A model generated the notes under the pieces. The model ran no database searches. It was not told the origin of the DNA and saw only the letters and a list, made by a program, of their open reading frames with translations. Shown here piece after piece: positions 37,631 to 46,139 of a stretch of 50,603 nt of DNA. A program made the translations under genes and the position numbers. This DNA is from a virus: IMG/VR virus record IMGVR_UViG_3300032309_001784, positions 1 through 50,603 of that record. One strand, given 5' to 3'. How positions within the stretch are numbered: position 1 is the stretch's first letter; the number at the start of each line of letters is the position of its first letter.

Positions 37631-38520
37631 GTAGGCCACCTGGCGGATACATCGGGTTAAGTCGCGTGCCAACGCTTTCTGCGGCGTCTGGCGTTTGGTC
37701 GCTGCGAGAGGCAGAGACAGCAAAGCGATCGGGCATTTGGCCGGTGCCGGCTGTGCTTGTGGACTATCTGGTAATTGCCGGTGGTGGTGGTGGCGGAAGG
37801 TTTTACTCTGGCGGCGGCGGGGCAGGAGGGTTTTTGTCTGGCTCTGACCTGCCATTGTTAATGGGATCGGCATACACCGTAACCGTTGGCGCTGGTGGCG
37901 CGGCCCTCACGGCTAGTGGCTCCGGGAGCGGTGCGAAGGGATCAAACAGTGTTTTTTCTGCGATTACGGCAGAGGGCGGGGGATTTGGTAGCGGAAATAG
38001 CTCTGGGGGCGTGGCTGGCGGCAGCGGCGGTTCGGGGGGAGGAGGCGGCGGCGCATCTTCTGGCGGTTCCGGCGGGGCTGCGGCATCTGGTCAAGGCAAC
38101 GCTGGTGGCAACGCCAGCAATTTGGGTGGCGGTGGTGGTGGTGGCGCTGGAGCAGTTGGGCAAAACGCATCAGGAAGCACCGCTGGCGCTGGCGGCGCTG
38201 GCTCTGCATCCTCAATCACTGGCTCGTCGATCACCTACGCAGGCGGCGGCGGCGGGTCAGCCAGCACACTTGGATCGGGCGGGGCTGGCGGCGGCGGTAG
38301 CGGAGCTACAGACGCCGTAACTGGAGGCAACGGCGAAACGTCAAAGGGTGCTGGCGGCGGTGGAGGTTCCAGCCCGAGAAACGGAGGCAGCGGAGGCTCA
38401 GGCGTCGTCATCATTCGCTCGTTAGTCGCCGCCGCTTCCACAACTGGCTCTCCGACTGTCTCGACAAGCGGCCCGCATACGATTTACACGTTCGCAGGGA
38501 GCGGGAGCATTACGTTTTAG
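37627..38520 (+). CDS. glycine-rich tail tip / receptor-binding protein A
   Basis: 297 residues from GTG 37627. Starts VDYLVIAGGGGGG and contains long (Gly)n and Gly-Ser/Ala runs, then VVIIRSLVAAA and a C-terminal beta domain. This is the polyglycine type II helix architecture of adhesins at fibre tips (as in phage S16 gp38). Low-complexity DNA invites recombination and host-range change. Confidence 0.8.
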   Translation: MSRPPGGYIGLSRVPTLSAASGVWSLREAETAKRSGIWPVPAVLVDYLVIAGGGGGGRFYSGGGGAGGFLSGSDLPLLMGSAYTVTVGAGGAALTASGSGSGAKGSNSVFSAITAEGGGFGSGNSSGGVAGGSGGSGGGGGGASSGGSGGAAASGQGNAGGNASNLGGGGGGGAGAVGQNASGSTAGAGGAGSASSITGSSITYAGGGGGSASTLGSGGAGGGGSGATDAVTGGNGETSKGAGGGGGSSPRNGGSGGSGVVIIRSLVAAASTTGSPTVSTSGPHTIYTFAGSGSITF

Positions 38521-38522
38521 TC

Positions 38523-38756
38523 ATGGCACACTTTGCTGAATTAGACGAGAGCAACATCGTCACGCGAGTGATCGTCGTGGCAAACGCCGAGCTGGCAGAC
38601 GGTGACACAGAAAGCGAGGCCAAAGGCGTCGCGTTTCTTTCGGCGCTCTATGGTCACGAGCGATGGAAGCAGACCAGCTACAACGCTAACATGCGAGGCG
38701 TCTACGCCGGAATCGGCATGAGGTATGACGAAGCGAAAGACGAGTTTGTGCCATGA
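38523..38756 (+). CDS. small conserved fibre-region protein
   Basis: 77 residues: MAHFAELDESNIVTRVIVV, WKQTSYNANMRGVYAGIGMRYD. This pattern recurs next to tail fibres in many marine phages; exact role unknown. Starts 3 bases after the tip gene. 38757-38820 shows no structure. Confidence 0.65.
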   Translation: MAHFAELDESNIVTRVIVVANAELADGDTESEAKGVAFLSALYGHERWKQTSYNANMRGVYAGIGMRYDEAKDEFVP

Positions 38757-38820
38757 GACACACCCTTGAACCCCTTCCCAGCCGCTAGCTGAGTCCATCA
38801 CCCACAGTATCGCACAAACC

Positions 38821-39198
38821 ATGCCGATCAACCCCCGATTAATGCGACCGCGTGCCCGCCCAGCGGGCAACAGGCTGACCGCAAGCGGCTGGAGCGGCGC
38901 AGGAACGTCGGCTAGCAAATTGGCACCGCCTGCCAGCCCTGCGACGTTTACCAGTTCTGCGTCTATCAGCGTTGCCACGAGCGGCACTTTGAACGTCAGT
39001 ATTGTTTCGGACGATAACTACAACGACCTATGGGAAGTAATCATCCGGCGCAACGGGACTGCGGTGTACTCCAACGACGGCAACGCCGCGAACGGCACGA
39101 CGTTTACTGTCGCTGTCACTGCGGGGCAGACGATCACGCTCGCGGTGAGCGGCGGCGGCGCGAGGTGGTTTGCTGGCACAAGGCTTTGGGTCGCATGA
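38821..39198 (+). CDS. putative fibre-region beta protein
   Basis: 125 residues from ATG 38821. Basic N-terminus then Ser/Thr/Ala-rich beta-strand sequence (SISVATSGTLNVSIVSDDNYNDLWEVIIRRNGTAVYSNDG). Probable accessory fibre or decorating protein. Overlaps the next start by 4 bases. Confidence 0.55.
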   Translation: MPINPRLMRPRARPAGNRLTASGWSGAGTSASKLAPPASPATFTSSASISVATSGTLNVSIVSDDNYNDLWEVIIRRNGTAVYSNDGNAANGTTFTVAVTAGQTITLAVSGGGARWFAGTRLWVA

Positions 39199-39365
39199 AA
39201 TCAGCCCTCATTGAACTGATGATCTGCGGCACAGTCGGAACCTATTGCGTCATGCGGTGTGCATCACTGGTGCCAGCAGCGTTTGCGGAGGCGAGAGCAG
39301 TGGTGGCGGCGGCGTTTGACAGGCAGCGTCGAATCGAAGAAGTCTTGGAGCCAAAGGGAGAGTAA
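39195..39365 (+). CDS. small membrane protein
   Basis: 56 residues from ATG 39195. Hydrophobic helix IELMICGTVGTYCVMRCASLVPAAF and charged C-terminus. Between fibre genes, unlike the cluster's structural proteins. Function unknown. Confidence 0.5.
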   Translation: MKSALIELMICGTVGTYCVMRCASLVPAAFAEARAVVAAAFDRQRRIEEVLEPKGE

Positions 39366-39368
39366 TCG

Positions 39369-39683
39369 ATGCCGTCATACGACCAGACACCGGGCACGCT
39401 CAATCTGTCGTTCAATCGCGCGGATGACTTTTCCGCGCTGATCGACCTGAGTATTTCTATTGTCGGGTACACCCTTACGGCAACCGTCACTAGCCTTGTC
39501 ACAGGAGCGGACGTTGTTCCGTTTACGGTGACGATCCCGTCGGCGGCAAACGGGCAAGTCAACATCGCCCTGACCGACACGCAGACCGCCGCCTTGGCTC
39601 GTGGCACCTACGGCTGGAATATGAAGTGGACTGAGAACGCAGCCACACGCACTGCACTGACGGGCTTCGTGGAGGTGCTCTGA
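39369..39683 (+). CDS. baseplate/fibre-attachment protein, copy B
   Basis: 104 residues, BppU-like beta pattern, homologous in plan to the 36222 product and likewise immediately followed (TGATG overlap) by a fibre gene. Suggests duplication of an attachment+fibre pair. Confidence 0.6.
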   Translation: MPSYDQTPGTLNLSFNRADDFSALIDLSISIVGYTLTATVTSLVTGADVVPFTVTIPSAANGQVNIALTDTQTAALARGTYGWNMKWTENAATRTALTGFVEVL

Positions 39684-41746
39684 TGCCGTCCATCAACGCC
39701 AGTGTGACCGGACAGCCGCAGATTCAGGCGAACGTCGGCGAGACGCAGATTGACGTTTCGGTGGGCGGCGGCGAACCGCAGGTTGGCGTTTCAGTTGGCG
39801 GCGGCTTTGGCCCAAGCGGACTCGCCGGGGCGGCGTCAACCGTTACCGTCGGCACCGTGACCACTGGCGCACCGGGTTCTTCGGCAAGCGTAGTCAACGC
39901 AGGATCAAGTAGTGCGGCTGTTCTCAATTTCACAATCCCGCAAGGCCCAGCGGGCAGCAACGCAAGCGCGACAACCGATGCCTCAGCTCTCGTTACCGGC
40001 ACGCTGCCGGACGACCGCCTGTCAAGAAACATCGCCCGCACAAGCGACGTTACGGGCGCCGTGGCGGCAGTCGTGAACGCAGCCCCAGCCTCGCTCGACA
40101 CGCTGAAGGAACTTGCCGACGCCCTTGGCAACGATGCTTCGTTTGCGTCAACCGTGACCAACTCGTTGGCGGCGAAAGCACCGCTGGCAAGCCCGACGTT
40201 CACTGGCACAGTCTCTGGAATTACTAAGAGCATGGTGGGCCTTGGCAACGTCGCAAACGTGGACGCGACGGCCAGGGCAAACCACACTGGGACGCAGGCC
40301 GTGTCCACGATCGACGGCCTCGATGCTGCGCTCGATGGCAAGGCGGCGGCTGGCCATGGGCACGACGCAAACGAGATCACCATCTCCGACGGTGACGGTT
40401 CCTACAGCACGACAATCGATTACATCGTTTCAGAGTTTCTCTACAACCTATCGTTCCAATCCACAACCGGCAACACTGGGGCTGGCTCGGCTGCATCGAG
40501 ACTGGCGGCGAACCGCACAGCGCTTGGCGTAGGGTACGGGACTAGCGCCACGACGGTATGCGTTGGTAACGATAGTCGGTTGAGTAACGCGAGGACGCCG
40601 ACCGGAGCGGCTGGCGGCTCGCTGGCTGGCACCTACCCGAATCCAACGATTGCCAGCACTGCCGTCACGGCTGGCTCCTACGGCAGTGGAACCGAAGTTG
40701 CGACGTTCACTGTTGGAGCCGATGGCAGGCTAACCGCTGCCGAGTCGGCGAGCATCGCCCTGGCGGGATCGGCGATCACCAGCGGCACCGTCGCTGCGGC
40801 GAGACTCGGCAGCGGGACGGCGAACAACACGACGTTTTTACGCGGCGATTCTGCCTACGCCCCCGTCGGCGAGGTCTACGAGTTCACGCGCAGCAGCAAG
40901 CCAGCGGACGCGACCGGCAGCGGCGGGTCCTATTCGTGGACGATTCCCGCCAACGCAAGGCTTGTAGAGTTTTTCGCGGTCGGTGCTGGTGGTGGCGGCG
41001 GGTCTGGCCGTCGCGGTGCTGCTGGGTCGGCTCGTTTTGGTGGTGGCGGCGGCGGCAGCGGCGGCGTGATGTTGTTCACTCGGGCCGTCGCGGACTTGTC
41101 AACGCGGTCAATCTCCATGATTGTCGGCGCAGGTGGAGTTGGCGGTGCTGCCGTGACGGCCGACGACACCAACGGCAACAACGCAGCGGCGGCAACGGAC
41201 ACGCAAATAACGATTGGCTCTCAAGCGATGTACGCCTCGCGCGGCGCTGGCGGCTCCGGCGGCACGGCTGCGGCTGGCGCAGGCGGCAGCGGTGGGAACG
41301 CGCTCTATAACGGAAACGCCGGGGCTAACAGCAGCGCAACGGCTAACCCCAACGGGACGAACGTAAGCACGGTGGCCGGATTTACTGCGGCTGGCGGCGG
41401 CGCTGGTGGCGGAATATCAACCGGCAATGCTTCGTACAGCGGCTCGCTGGCTCGGGCGCAGGGCTGGAACGTCGGCGGTTTGAATGCCAACTCCAACGGT
41501 GGCACGGCCCCAGGCGGCAGCGGTCAAAACGCCACCGACGCTTTCACGACTGCCTTTGCCGGTCAGCCCGGCGGCTCTGGCGGTGGCGGTGCTGCCGGTA
41601 ACGATTCAAATAATGGCGGCACCGGCGGCAACGGCGCTGCGTATGGCGGTGCCGGTGGTGGTGGCGGGGCGTCGGTCAACGGACGCAATAGCGGTGCAGG
41701 CGGCAACGGGGCCGACGGGTATGTCCGAATCACGGTGTGGTACTAA
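39683..41746 (+). CDS. large tail fibre with glycine-rich tip
   Basis: 687 residues. N-terminus has three ~18-residue sheets ([19 protein letters not shown]), then a [15 protein letters not shown] unit shared with the 36593 fibre, coiled/beta region with [23 protein letters not shown] (typical fibre repeats), [10 protein letters not shown]-type units, and a C-terminal ~250 residues of Gly-rich polyglycine sheets ending GYVRITVWY. Main receptor-binding fibre. Low-complexity segment makes recombination likely. Confidence 0.85.
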   Translation: MPSINASVTGQPQIQANVGETQIDVSVGGGEPQVGVSVGGGFGPSGLAGAASTVTVGTVTTGAPGSSASVVNAGSSSAAVLNFTIPQGPAGSNASATTDASALVTGTLPDDRLSRNIARTSDVTGAVAAVVNAAPASLDTLKELADALGNDASFASTVTNSLAAKAPLASPTFTGTVSGITKSMVGLGNVANVDATARANHTGTQAVSTIDGLDAALDGKAAAGHGHDANEITISDGDGSYSTTIDYIVSEFLYNLSFQSTTGNTGAGSAASRLAANRTALGVGYGTSATTVCVGNDSRLSNARTPTGAAGGSLAGTYPNPTIASTAVTAGSYGSGTEVATFTVGADGRLTAAESASIALAGSAITSGTVAAARLGSGTANNTTFLRGDSAYAPVGEVYEFTRSSKPADATGSGGSYSWTIPANARLVEFFAVGAGGGGGSGRRGAAGSARFGGGGGGSGGVMLFTRAVADLSTRSISMIVGAGGVGGAAVTADDTNGNNAAAATDTQITIGSQAMYASRGAGGSGGTAAAGAGGSGGNALYNGNAGANSSATANPNGTNVSTVAGFTAAGGGAGGGISTGNASYSGSLARAQGWNVGGLNANSNGGTAPGGSGQNATDAFTTAFAGQPGGSGGGGAAGNDSNNGGTGGNGAAYGGAGGGGGASVNGRNSGAGGNGADGYVRITVWY

Positions 41747-41748
41747 CC

Positions 41749-42072
41749 ATGCAATCTCTTGCAATCATAAACACTGCCGGTCGCGTCGTTACGTTCGTTC
41801 GTCCAGATGTTCCCGAAGGCTGGACGCCGCCGGACGGGTGCACGGCCGTGCCGGACGATCAGCTCCCGGAAGGCTGGGAGATGGCACCCGAGCGGCACGA
41901 TATGGCCGACGTTCGACGCGAGAGGAACGAGCGATTGGCAGCGAGCGATTGGACGCAAGTCGCAGACTCGCCGGTCGATCAGTCGGCATGGGCAGTGTAC
42001 CGTCAAGCCCTCCGCGATCTGCCGCAGGCTTACAGCGGCGAAGGCCCGATCCCGTGGCCTGTCACTCCGTAG
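41749..42072 (+). CDS. tail fibre assembly chaperone (Phage_tail_APC-like)
   Basis: 107 residues from ATG 41749. C-terminal RNERLAASDWTQVADSPVDQSAWAVYRQALRDLP is the family signature. Downstream of the fibre it would help the fibre trimerise. Confidence 0.8.
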   Translation: MQSLAIINTAGRVVTFVRPDVPEGWTPPDGCTAVPDDQLPEGWEMAPERHDMADVRRERNERLAASDWTQVADSPVDQSAWAVYRQALRDLPQAYSGEGPIPWPVTP

Positions 42073-42130
42073 TTCGCTCTTCACCTTAGAGAGAGTCGGT
42101 GCGCTCTTGCACCAGTGTTGAGTCTGTTAC

Positions 42131-42166
42131 GAAACCTCTGCCGTAAGAAAAACGGGCATAGGTTTC
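42131..42166. promoter_or_regulatory. long inverted repeat after fibre operon
   Basis: GAAACCTCTGCC (42131-42142) and GGCATAGGTTTC (42155-42166) are 12-base arms with one mismatch around a 12-base loop. A second hairpin, GGTGC-GCTCTT-GCACC, lies at 42099-42114. Likely transcription end of the fibre genes, although no T tract follows. Confidence 0.5.
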
Positions 42167-42190
42167 TGTCGCACGGGTAGAATTTGAGCC

Positions 42191-42394
42191 ATGATCGCCA
42201 CGCTACGATTCACGCTGCCTGACGAGCAGGCCGAGTACGATGCCGCGAGGCTGGGCAGCGAGGCCATGCAGGTGCTATGGCAAATCGACCAGACCTGCCG
42301 CAGCCTGCTAAAGCACGGCACGCCGACCGCAGAGGAGCGACGGCTGGCAGAGCAGATACGCGAGATGATCCCTGGCGAGATGCTGGAGATTTGA
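42191..42394 (+). CDS. small hypothetical protein
   Basis: 67 residues, helical (PDEQAEYDAARLGSEAMQVLWQIDQTCRSLLKHG). TAGAAT lies 7 bases before the ATG and no ribosome binding site is visible, so a leaderless transcript is possible. Function unknown. Confidence 0.55.
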   Translation: MIATLRFTLPDEQAEYDAARLGSEAMQVLWQIDQTCRSLLKHGTPTAEERRLAEQIREMIPGEMLEI

Positions 42395-42624
42395 GAATTC
42401 AACCGAGTTTAGGGCGGTTTATCGAAAACAGATAAACCGGGCTAACTTCACTACACGCCGCAGAGAGAGTCCCGAGCGGGACACGGCAAGAACAGCAACG
42501 AGTTTTGTTCCCGCACGGGACGCTACTGAAATCAGAGAGCGTCGAATTTTTTTGGTTTACGATCTGACAACGCTCGCTACAGTGGTGGAGTGGGTTCTCT
42601 ACTCACAAACGAAAGGGCGATGCG
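42395..42624. promoter_or_regulatory. regulatory gap with palindromes
   Basis: 230 bases. CGGTTTAT (42415-42422) / ATAAACCG (42432-42439) perfect inverted repeat; GTCCCG-AG-CGGGAC (42469-42482) and TCCCG-CA-CGGGA (42509-42520) share the form TCCCG-NN-CGGGA, like a pair of operators 40 bases apart. A promoter follows at 42556. Confidence 0.6.
42556..42583 (+). promoter_or_regulatory. sigma70-like promoter for accessory genes
   Basis: TTTACG (42556-42561), 16-base spacer, TACAGT (42578-42583), preceded by a run of seven T (42547-42553) as UP-like element. Spacer ends ACGCTCGC, shared with other promoters here. Confidence 0.6.
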
Positions 42625-42858
42625 ATGACCAACAACGAAGCGAAGATGGCGGAAGAGATTTGCAACTTGCGGGCTGCTCTGCGAGATGCCTCCGACCGGC
42701 TAGAGCAAGTGCTGGAATCGGGCCTTCCAGGCAAGGGCCGAAGCCAAGACGAAAAGGATTCGGTTGAGGGCTGGTGGGTCGATATGCACGCCTCCGTCCA
42801 GCGGGCCAATCGGTTGCTGTCGGAAACCAGCGAGTGGGCTGGCGTGATTGTCGGCTAG
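42625..42858 (+). CDS. small hypothetical protein
   Basis: 77 residues, coiled-coil-like (EEICNLRAALRDASDRLEQVLE). Own promoter and possible paired operators upstream, so it is an independent accessory gene ('moron') in the temperate phage. Function unknown. Confidence 0.6.
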   Translation: MTNNEAKMAEEICNLRAALRDASDRLEQVLESGLPGKGRSQDEKDSVEGWWVDMHASVQRANRLLSETSEWAGVIVG

Positions 42859-42927
42859 TGCGCTACTGAGCGAATGTCGCGTCGTTAGGGGCATTTCAGA
42901 ACTGGCGGTCGCGCGTAGCATCGGGGC

Positions 42928-43380
42928 ATGGCCCAGGCGAAGCTCCGAGTGATCCCGTGCGAGTATGACGAAGCAAAGGCTTTCGTCTTGCGGCATCACC
43001 GGCACCACAAGCCACCATGCGGCCACAAGTTCTCTCTGGCGGTCGCCGACGATGCCAACGAAGTGCGGGCCGTGGTGATGGTCGGCAGGCCGGTCGCCCG
43101 CATGAACGATGACGGCATGACGCTTGAAGTCACACGCCTTGCCAGTGATGGCTGCCCTAATGCCTGCTCCTGCCTCTATGGGGCTGCTTGGAGGGCGACC
43201 AAGGCGCTGGGCTATGGACGGCTCATCACCTACATCCTTGATGACGAGCCCGGCGTGACGCTCAAGGCGTCGGGATGGAAATGTCTTGGGCAAAGGGGGG
43301 GGGGCAGCTGGAACTGCCCGAGCCGTCCGCGCGTGGATAAGCACCCACTCCAGAAGAAGCTCCTATGGGAAGCGTGCTGA
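42928..43380 (+). CDS. XF1762-family GNAT-like protein
   Basis: 150 residues. HHRHHKPPCGHKFSLAVADDANEVRAVVMVGRPVAR, EVTRLASDGCPNACSCLYGAAWRATKALGYGRLITY and GASGWK-type end match the XF1762 family widely carried by phages and mobile elements; acetyltransferase-like fold, substrate unknown. TAGCAT lies 6 bases before ATG. Contains a run of nine G (43294-43302), a possible slippage site. Confidence 0.82.
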   Translation: MAQAKLRVIPCEYDEAKAFVLRHHRHHKPPCGHKFSLAVADDANEVRAVVMVGRPVARMNDDGMTLEVTRLASDGCPNACSCLYGAAWRATKALGYGRLITYILDDEPGVTLKASGWKCLGQRGGGSWNCPSRPRVDKHPLQKKLLWEAC

Positions 43381-43435
43381 AGTGCGCTACTGCGGCGAGA
43401 GACGGCCGGTTTGACGCTCGCCGTACTCTGCCCGC

Positions 43436-43633
43436 ATGGACCCCGCCACTCCCACGCTCTTGCGGACGCTCGCCGGCTACCACGCGAGCACGAACCTTGT
43501 CGTGCATGTGCAGCACGCCGAGGAGGTGATCCGCCGGCAGCGGGCCGCTCTGCTCCAGGCGGCAGACCGGATCGAGGAGCTTGAGGCCCGGGCTGCAAGA
43601 GAGCCGGCTCTTCCCGCTAGCGTAGAGAGTTAG
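43436..43633 (+). CDS. small hypothetical protein
   Basis: 65 residues, helical with coiled coil (HAEEVIRRQRAALLQAADRIEELEARAA). No ribosome binding site; TACTCT is 6 bases before ATG and TTGACG 7 bases further upstream. Function unknown. Confidence 0.55.
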   Translation: MDPATPTLLRTLAGYHASTNLVVHVQHAEEVIRRQRAALLQAADRIEELEARAAREPALPASVES

Positions 43634-43680
43634 GCCGCGTGGCTGGCCCGAGACCAGTGCCTTATCCAAGGAGTTGAGCA

Positions 43681-44037
43681 ATGTCCGAAATCAAGATGCG
43701 CCGCCGCTCGCGGCAGATCCCGATCACCCTCACGACCTCGACGGCGAACGCGACCACGCTGTTCACTGAGGACTTCGCGGGCGGTGTGGTTGATCTCGGC
43801 ACGATTGCGACCGCGGCTACCACGCTCCAGATGTGGGGAGCCTCGACTGAAGGCGGGAACTTCCGCCGGCTCTACAACACCGATGGCAGCGTGGCCGACA
43901 TCACGCTCGCCCCGAGCACTTCGGTGGGCACCATCTATGCCCTGCCCGATGCTGTGTTCGGCGTGCCATTCCTCGAAGTGCTGGTAGGCAACACCGCGGG
44001 CACCGGGGTTGTCGCGACTGTCACCCTCAAGAGCTAG
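43681..44037 (+). CDS. putative head decoration or structural protein
   Basis: 118 residues. Basic start (MSEIKMRRRSRQIP) and beta-rich Thr/Ala body (TANATTLFTEDFAGGVVDLG). Composition similar to the head accessory protein at 1617. AAGGAG upstream. Lies just before HNH and packaging genes. Confidence 0.55.
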   Translation: MSEIKMRRRSRQIPITLTTSTANATTLFTEDFAGGVVDLGTIATAATTLQMWGASTEGGNFRRLYNTDGSVADITLAPSTSVGTIYALPDAVFGVPFLEVLVGNTAGTGVVATVTLKS

Positions 44038-44040
44038 CCC

Positions 44041-44364
44041 ATGCCGCAGCGGATCGAGATGTGGAAGCCGCCTCGCGGCACCGCGAAGATCCGCCGGCTG
44101 GAAGCCAGGCCGAACGGCTACCGGCGTGGCTACTGCGACCCGAAGCATCGCGCGTGGCGGCAGGCGGTGCTTGAGCGGGACGCTTACATGTGCCGGCACT
44201 GCTCTCGGGTTCTTGGCCGCAAGGGCGAGGCTCACGCCGATCACGTAATTCCAGTCAAGTTGCGTCCCGACCTGCGCTATGAGCTTTCCAACGGGCAAAC
44301 GCTCTGCCCGTCTTGTCACCAGAGAAAGACGAACGCCGAGACTAGGCGCGCAAACTCAGGTTGA
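44041..44364 (+). CDS. HNH endonuclease, packaging-associated
   Basis: 107 residues. C51-x-x-C54, D67-H68 (HADHVIP), N84 and C89-x-x-C92-H93 give a complete HNH. HK97-like phages place such a gene directly before terminase, where it cooperates with terminase in DNA packaging (HK97 gp74). It fits this place except that another HNH gene intervenes. Confidence 0.85.
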   Translation: MPQRIEMWKPPRGTAKIRRLEARPNGYRRGYCDPKHRAWRQAVLERDAYMCRHCSRVLGRKGEAHADHVIPVKLRPDLRYELSNGQTLCPSCHQRKTNAETRRANSG

Positions 44365-44393
44365 TACATTCCGCCTACCACAAGGATGTGAGT

Positions 44394-45530
44394 ATGGCGT
44401 GCAGGAAATGCGGTTCGTCATGGACGACTATTTATGGGGCCGATCGTGCCTCGTGCCCCGAGTGCTGCAAGATCTCTCGGTTCAAGGAGCGCAAGGCCGG
44501 GCGATACGCCGACCCAATCAAGCACAAGACGTGCGCGGTGTGCGGCGTGCAGTTCGTCGCGGCCGGCTTGGCTGAGATACAGAAACGGAAATGCTGCTCA
44601 GATGCGTGCCGGGCTGTTCGCCGGAAGGAGGGCGTGCAGGCGAGCATAGCGTCAAGGAAAGGAACTCCCAGCAAGCCGAGGGGAAAGAAGACTCCCCTTC
44701 TGTGTGCGATGTGCGGCTCTAAAATCACGTCGAGTAATGGCCGGAAGTATTGCTCGACACGCTGCTTTCATGAGGCAAGGAACGCAGGCATACAAGCGTG
44801 GGACAGGAGCAAGATTGATGAGGCTGCCAGAAGGCGGCCCAACAATGTGTGCCAGTCACCCGAGGCGTATGCGGTTCGGGCCGGAATGAAACACAGGAAG
44901 GCATTCCTGCGGAGTGCCGAGAGGATGTGGAAGTGTGCTTTGCGGAAGCAACCGCGAGCCCCGGTCGCCATCGCTGCTAGTACGTTTGCATTCTTTGTTC
45001 GGCATATCCCGAAGGTTCTTTCGTGCAAATTGTGTGGAGTTCAGTGCGTCAAGCCTGCTTGCTGGAAGTTGCCGCATTGCTCTTGGGAGTGTGCCAAGAA
45101 AGATTGCACTGATGCTGTGTGCACATGCTGCAATCGCGCCATGAAGATTCATTTCATCGGCGGGAGTGTTGAGGCGAGGAAAGCAAAGCCGGTGTGCAAC
45201 AGGTGTGTACTCAAGAGGCACAAGAAGCTGTGCGGAGACTTTGGCAGGCGGTGCAGGAGATTCGGCGTGTTCTATGATCCCAAGATCACTAGACCGGCAG
45301 TCTTTGAGCGGGATGGCTATCGCTGCCACATCTGCAAGAAGAAGACCCTGGCGAAGTATGTTATTCGAGACGGTCATGCTGACCCGATGTCGCCGACAGT
45401 TGACCACCATCCCTACCCTTTGAGTGCAGGCATCAAGGGTCATGAGTGGGACAATGTTCGCTGTGCCTGCTTGAAGTGCAACGTGCGCAAAGGCGCGTCA
45501 TGGTCTGGGCAGATGCTACTGTTTCGTTGA
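44394..45530 (+). CDS. multi-zinc-finger HNH homing-type endonuclease
   Basis: 378 residues from ATG 44394 (AAGGA upstream; an in-frame ATG at 44361 is less well placed). Eight or more CxxC pairs (C3/C6, C21/C24, C47/C50, C67-C72, then more to ~residue 285) precede a C-terminal HNH domain (GYRCHICKKKT, VDHHPYPLSAG, RCACLKCNVRKGA). Base composition is less GC-rich than the neighbours. Inserted between HNH and terminase, it looks like a mobile endonuclease gene. Confidence 0.75.
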   Translation: MACRKCGSSWTTIYGADRASCPECCKISRFKERKAGRYADPIKHKTCAVCGVQFVAAGLAEIQKRKCCSDACRAVRRKEGVQASIASRKGTPSKPRGKKTPLLCAMCGSKITSSNGRKYCSTRCFHEARNAGIQAWDRSKIDEAARRRPNNVCQSPEAYAVRAGMKHRKAFLRSAERMWKCALRKQPRAPVAIAASTFAFFVRHIPKVLSCKLCGVQCVKPACWKLPHCSWECAKKDCTDAVCTCCNRAMKIHFIGGSVEARKAKPVCNRCVLKRHKKLCGDFGRRCRRFGVFYDPKITRPAVFERDGYRCHICKKKTLAKYVIRDGHADPMSPTVDHHPYPLSAGIKGHEWDNVRCACLKCNVRKGASWSGQMLLFR

Positions 45531-45665
45531 TTACCCCCGGGAAACCGCAGGAAGACGCCATACCCCCCCAAGAGGGGTAGGGGCCAACGAGGAAATCCAA
45601 CTGCTCTAACCCGTTCGCGCGTTGCGGAATAGGCCGTCCGTTTTTCCCCTGCCTAAAAAACAAGC
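45531..45665 (+). promoter_or_regulatory. noncoding gap before terminase, candidate cos/packaging region
   Basis: 135 bases. Hairpin TACCCC (45561-45566) / GGGGTA (45574-45579); then CCGTTTTTCC-type T-run before the ATG. The gap upstream of small terminase is where cohesive-end sites lie in HK97-like phages. A promoter-like TAAAAA is 6 bases before ATG. No cut site can be read directly. Confidence 0.4.
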
Positions 45666-46139
45666 ATGGCAACCCGAGGGCGGAAGCCCAAACCAACCTC
45701 GCTGAAGATTCTCAGCGGCACGCAACGCGGCGCGCCGAAGCGCGAGCCGTCCGCGCCGCCGGGCGCGCCGCCGATGCCGGATCGGCTGAACGTCGAACCG
45801 CTCGCGGTGGCGAAGTGGAACGAGCTCGTGCCGATCCTGCTCGGAATGAATGTGCTCACGACAGGCGACGGCGAAGCCCTGGCGACTTTGTGCGAGGTGT
45901 ACGCTGCGGCCCAGGCGTGTCTCCTTGAGTTGCGAGCCAGTGGCCCGACGATCAAGACCGATCTCGGCGGCGTGAAGCCGAACCCGGCGGGCTCGCTCTA
46001 CAAGGGGCTAGTGAGCCTGCAATCGTCTCTGATGACCGAGTTCGGGCTGACGCCTTCCTCCAGGGTGCGACTTGGCACAAAGCAAGATCAGCCACAAGAC
46101 GAACTGGCAGATTTCTTCTCCCGCCATCAAGGCGGCTGA
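45666..46139 (+). CDS. terminase small subunit, P27 family
   Basis: 157 residues. N-terminal RGRKPKPTSLKILSGTQR basic arm and the middle helix-turn-helix with LTTGDGEALATLCEVYAAAQACL and IKTDLGGVKPNPAGSLYKGL fit the P27 family. It recognises the packaging site and hands DNA to the large subunit. Overlaps the large subunit start. Confidence 0.9.
   Translation: MATRGRKPKPTSLKILSGTQRGAPKREPSAPPGAPPMPDRLNVEPLAVAKWNELVPILLGMNVLTTGDGEALATLCEVYAAAQACLLELRASGPTIKTDLGGVKPNPAGSLYKGLVSLQSSLMTEFGLTPSSRVRLGTKQDQPQDELADFFSRHQGG

Noticed and set aside
36593-41746. Diversity-generating retroelement targeting the fibres
   Set aside because: No reverse transcriptase or template/variable repeat pair is visible; the repetition is glycine-rich or collagen-like coding sequence.
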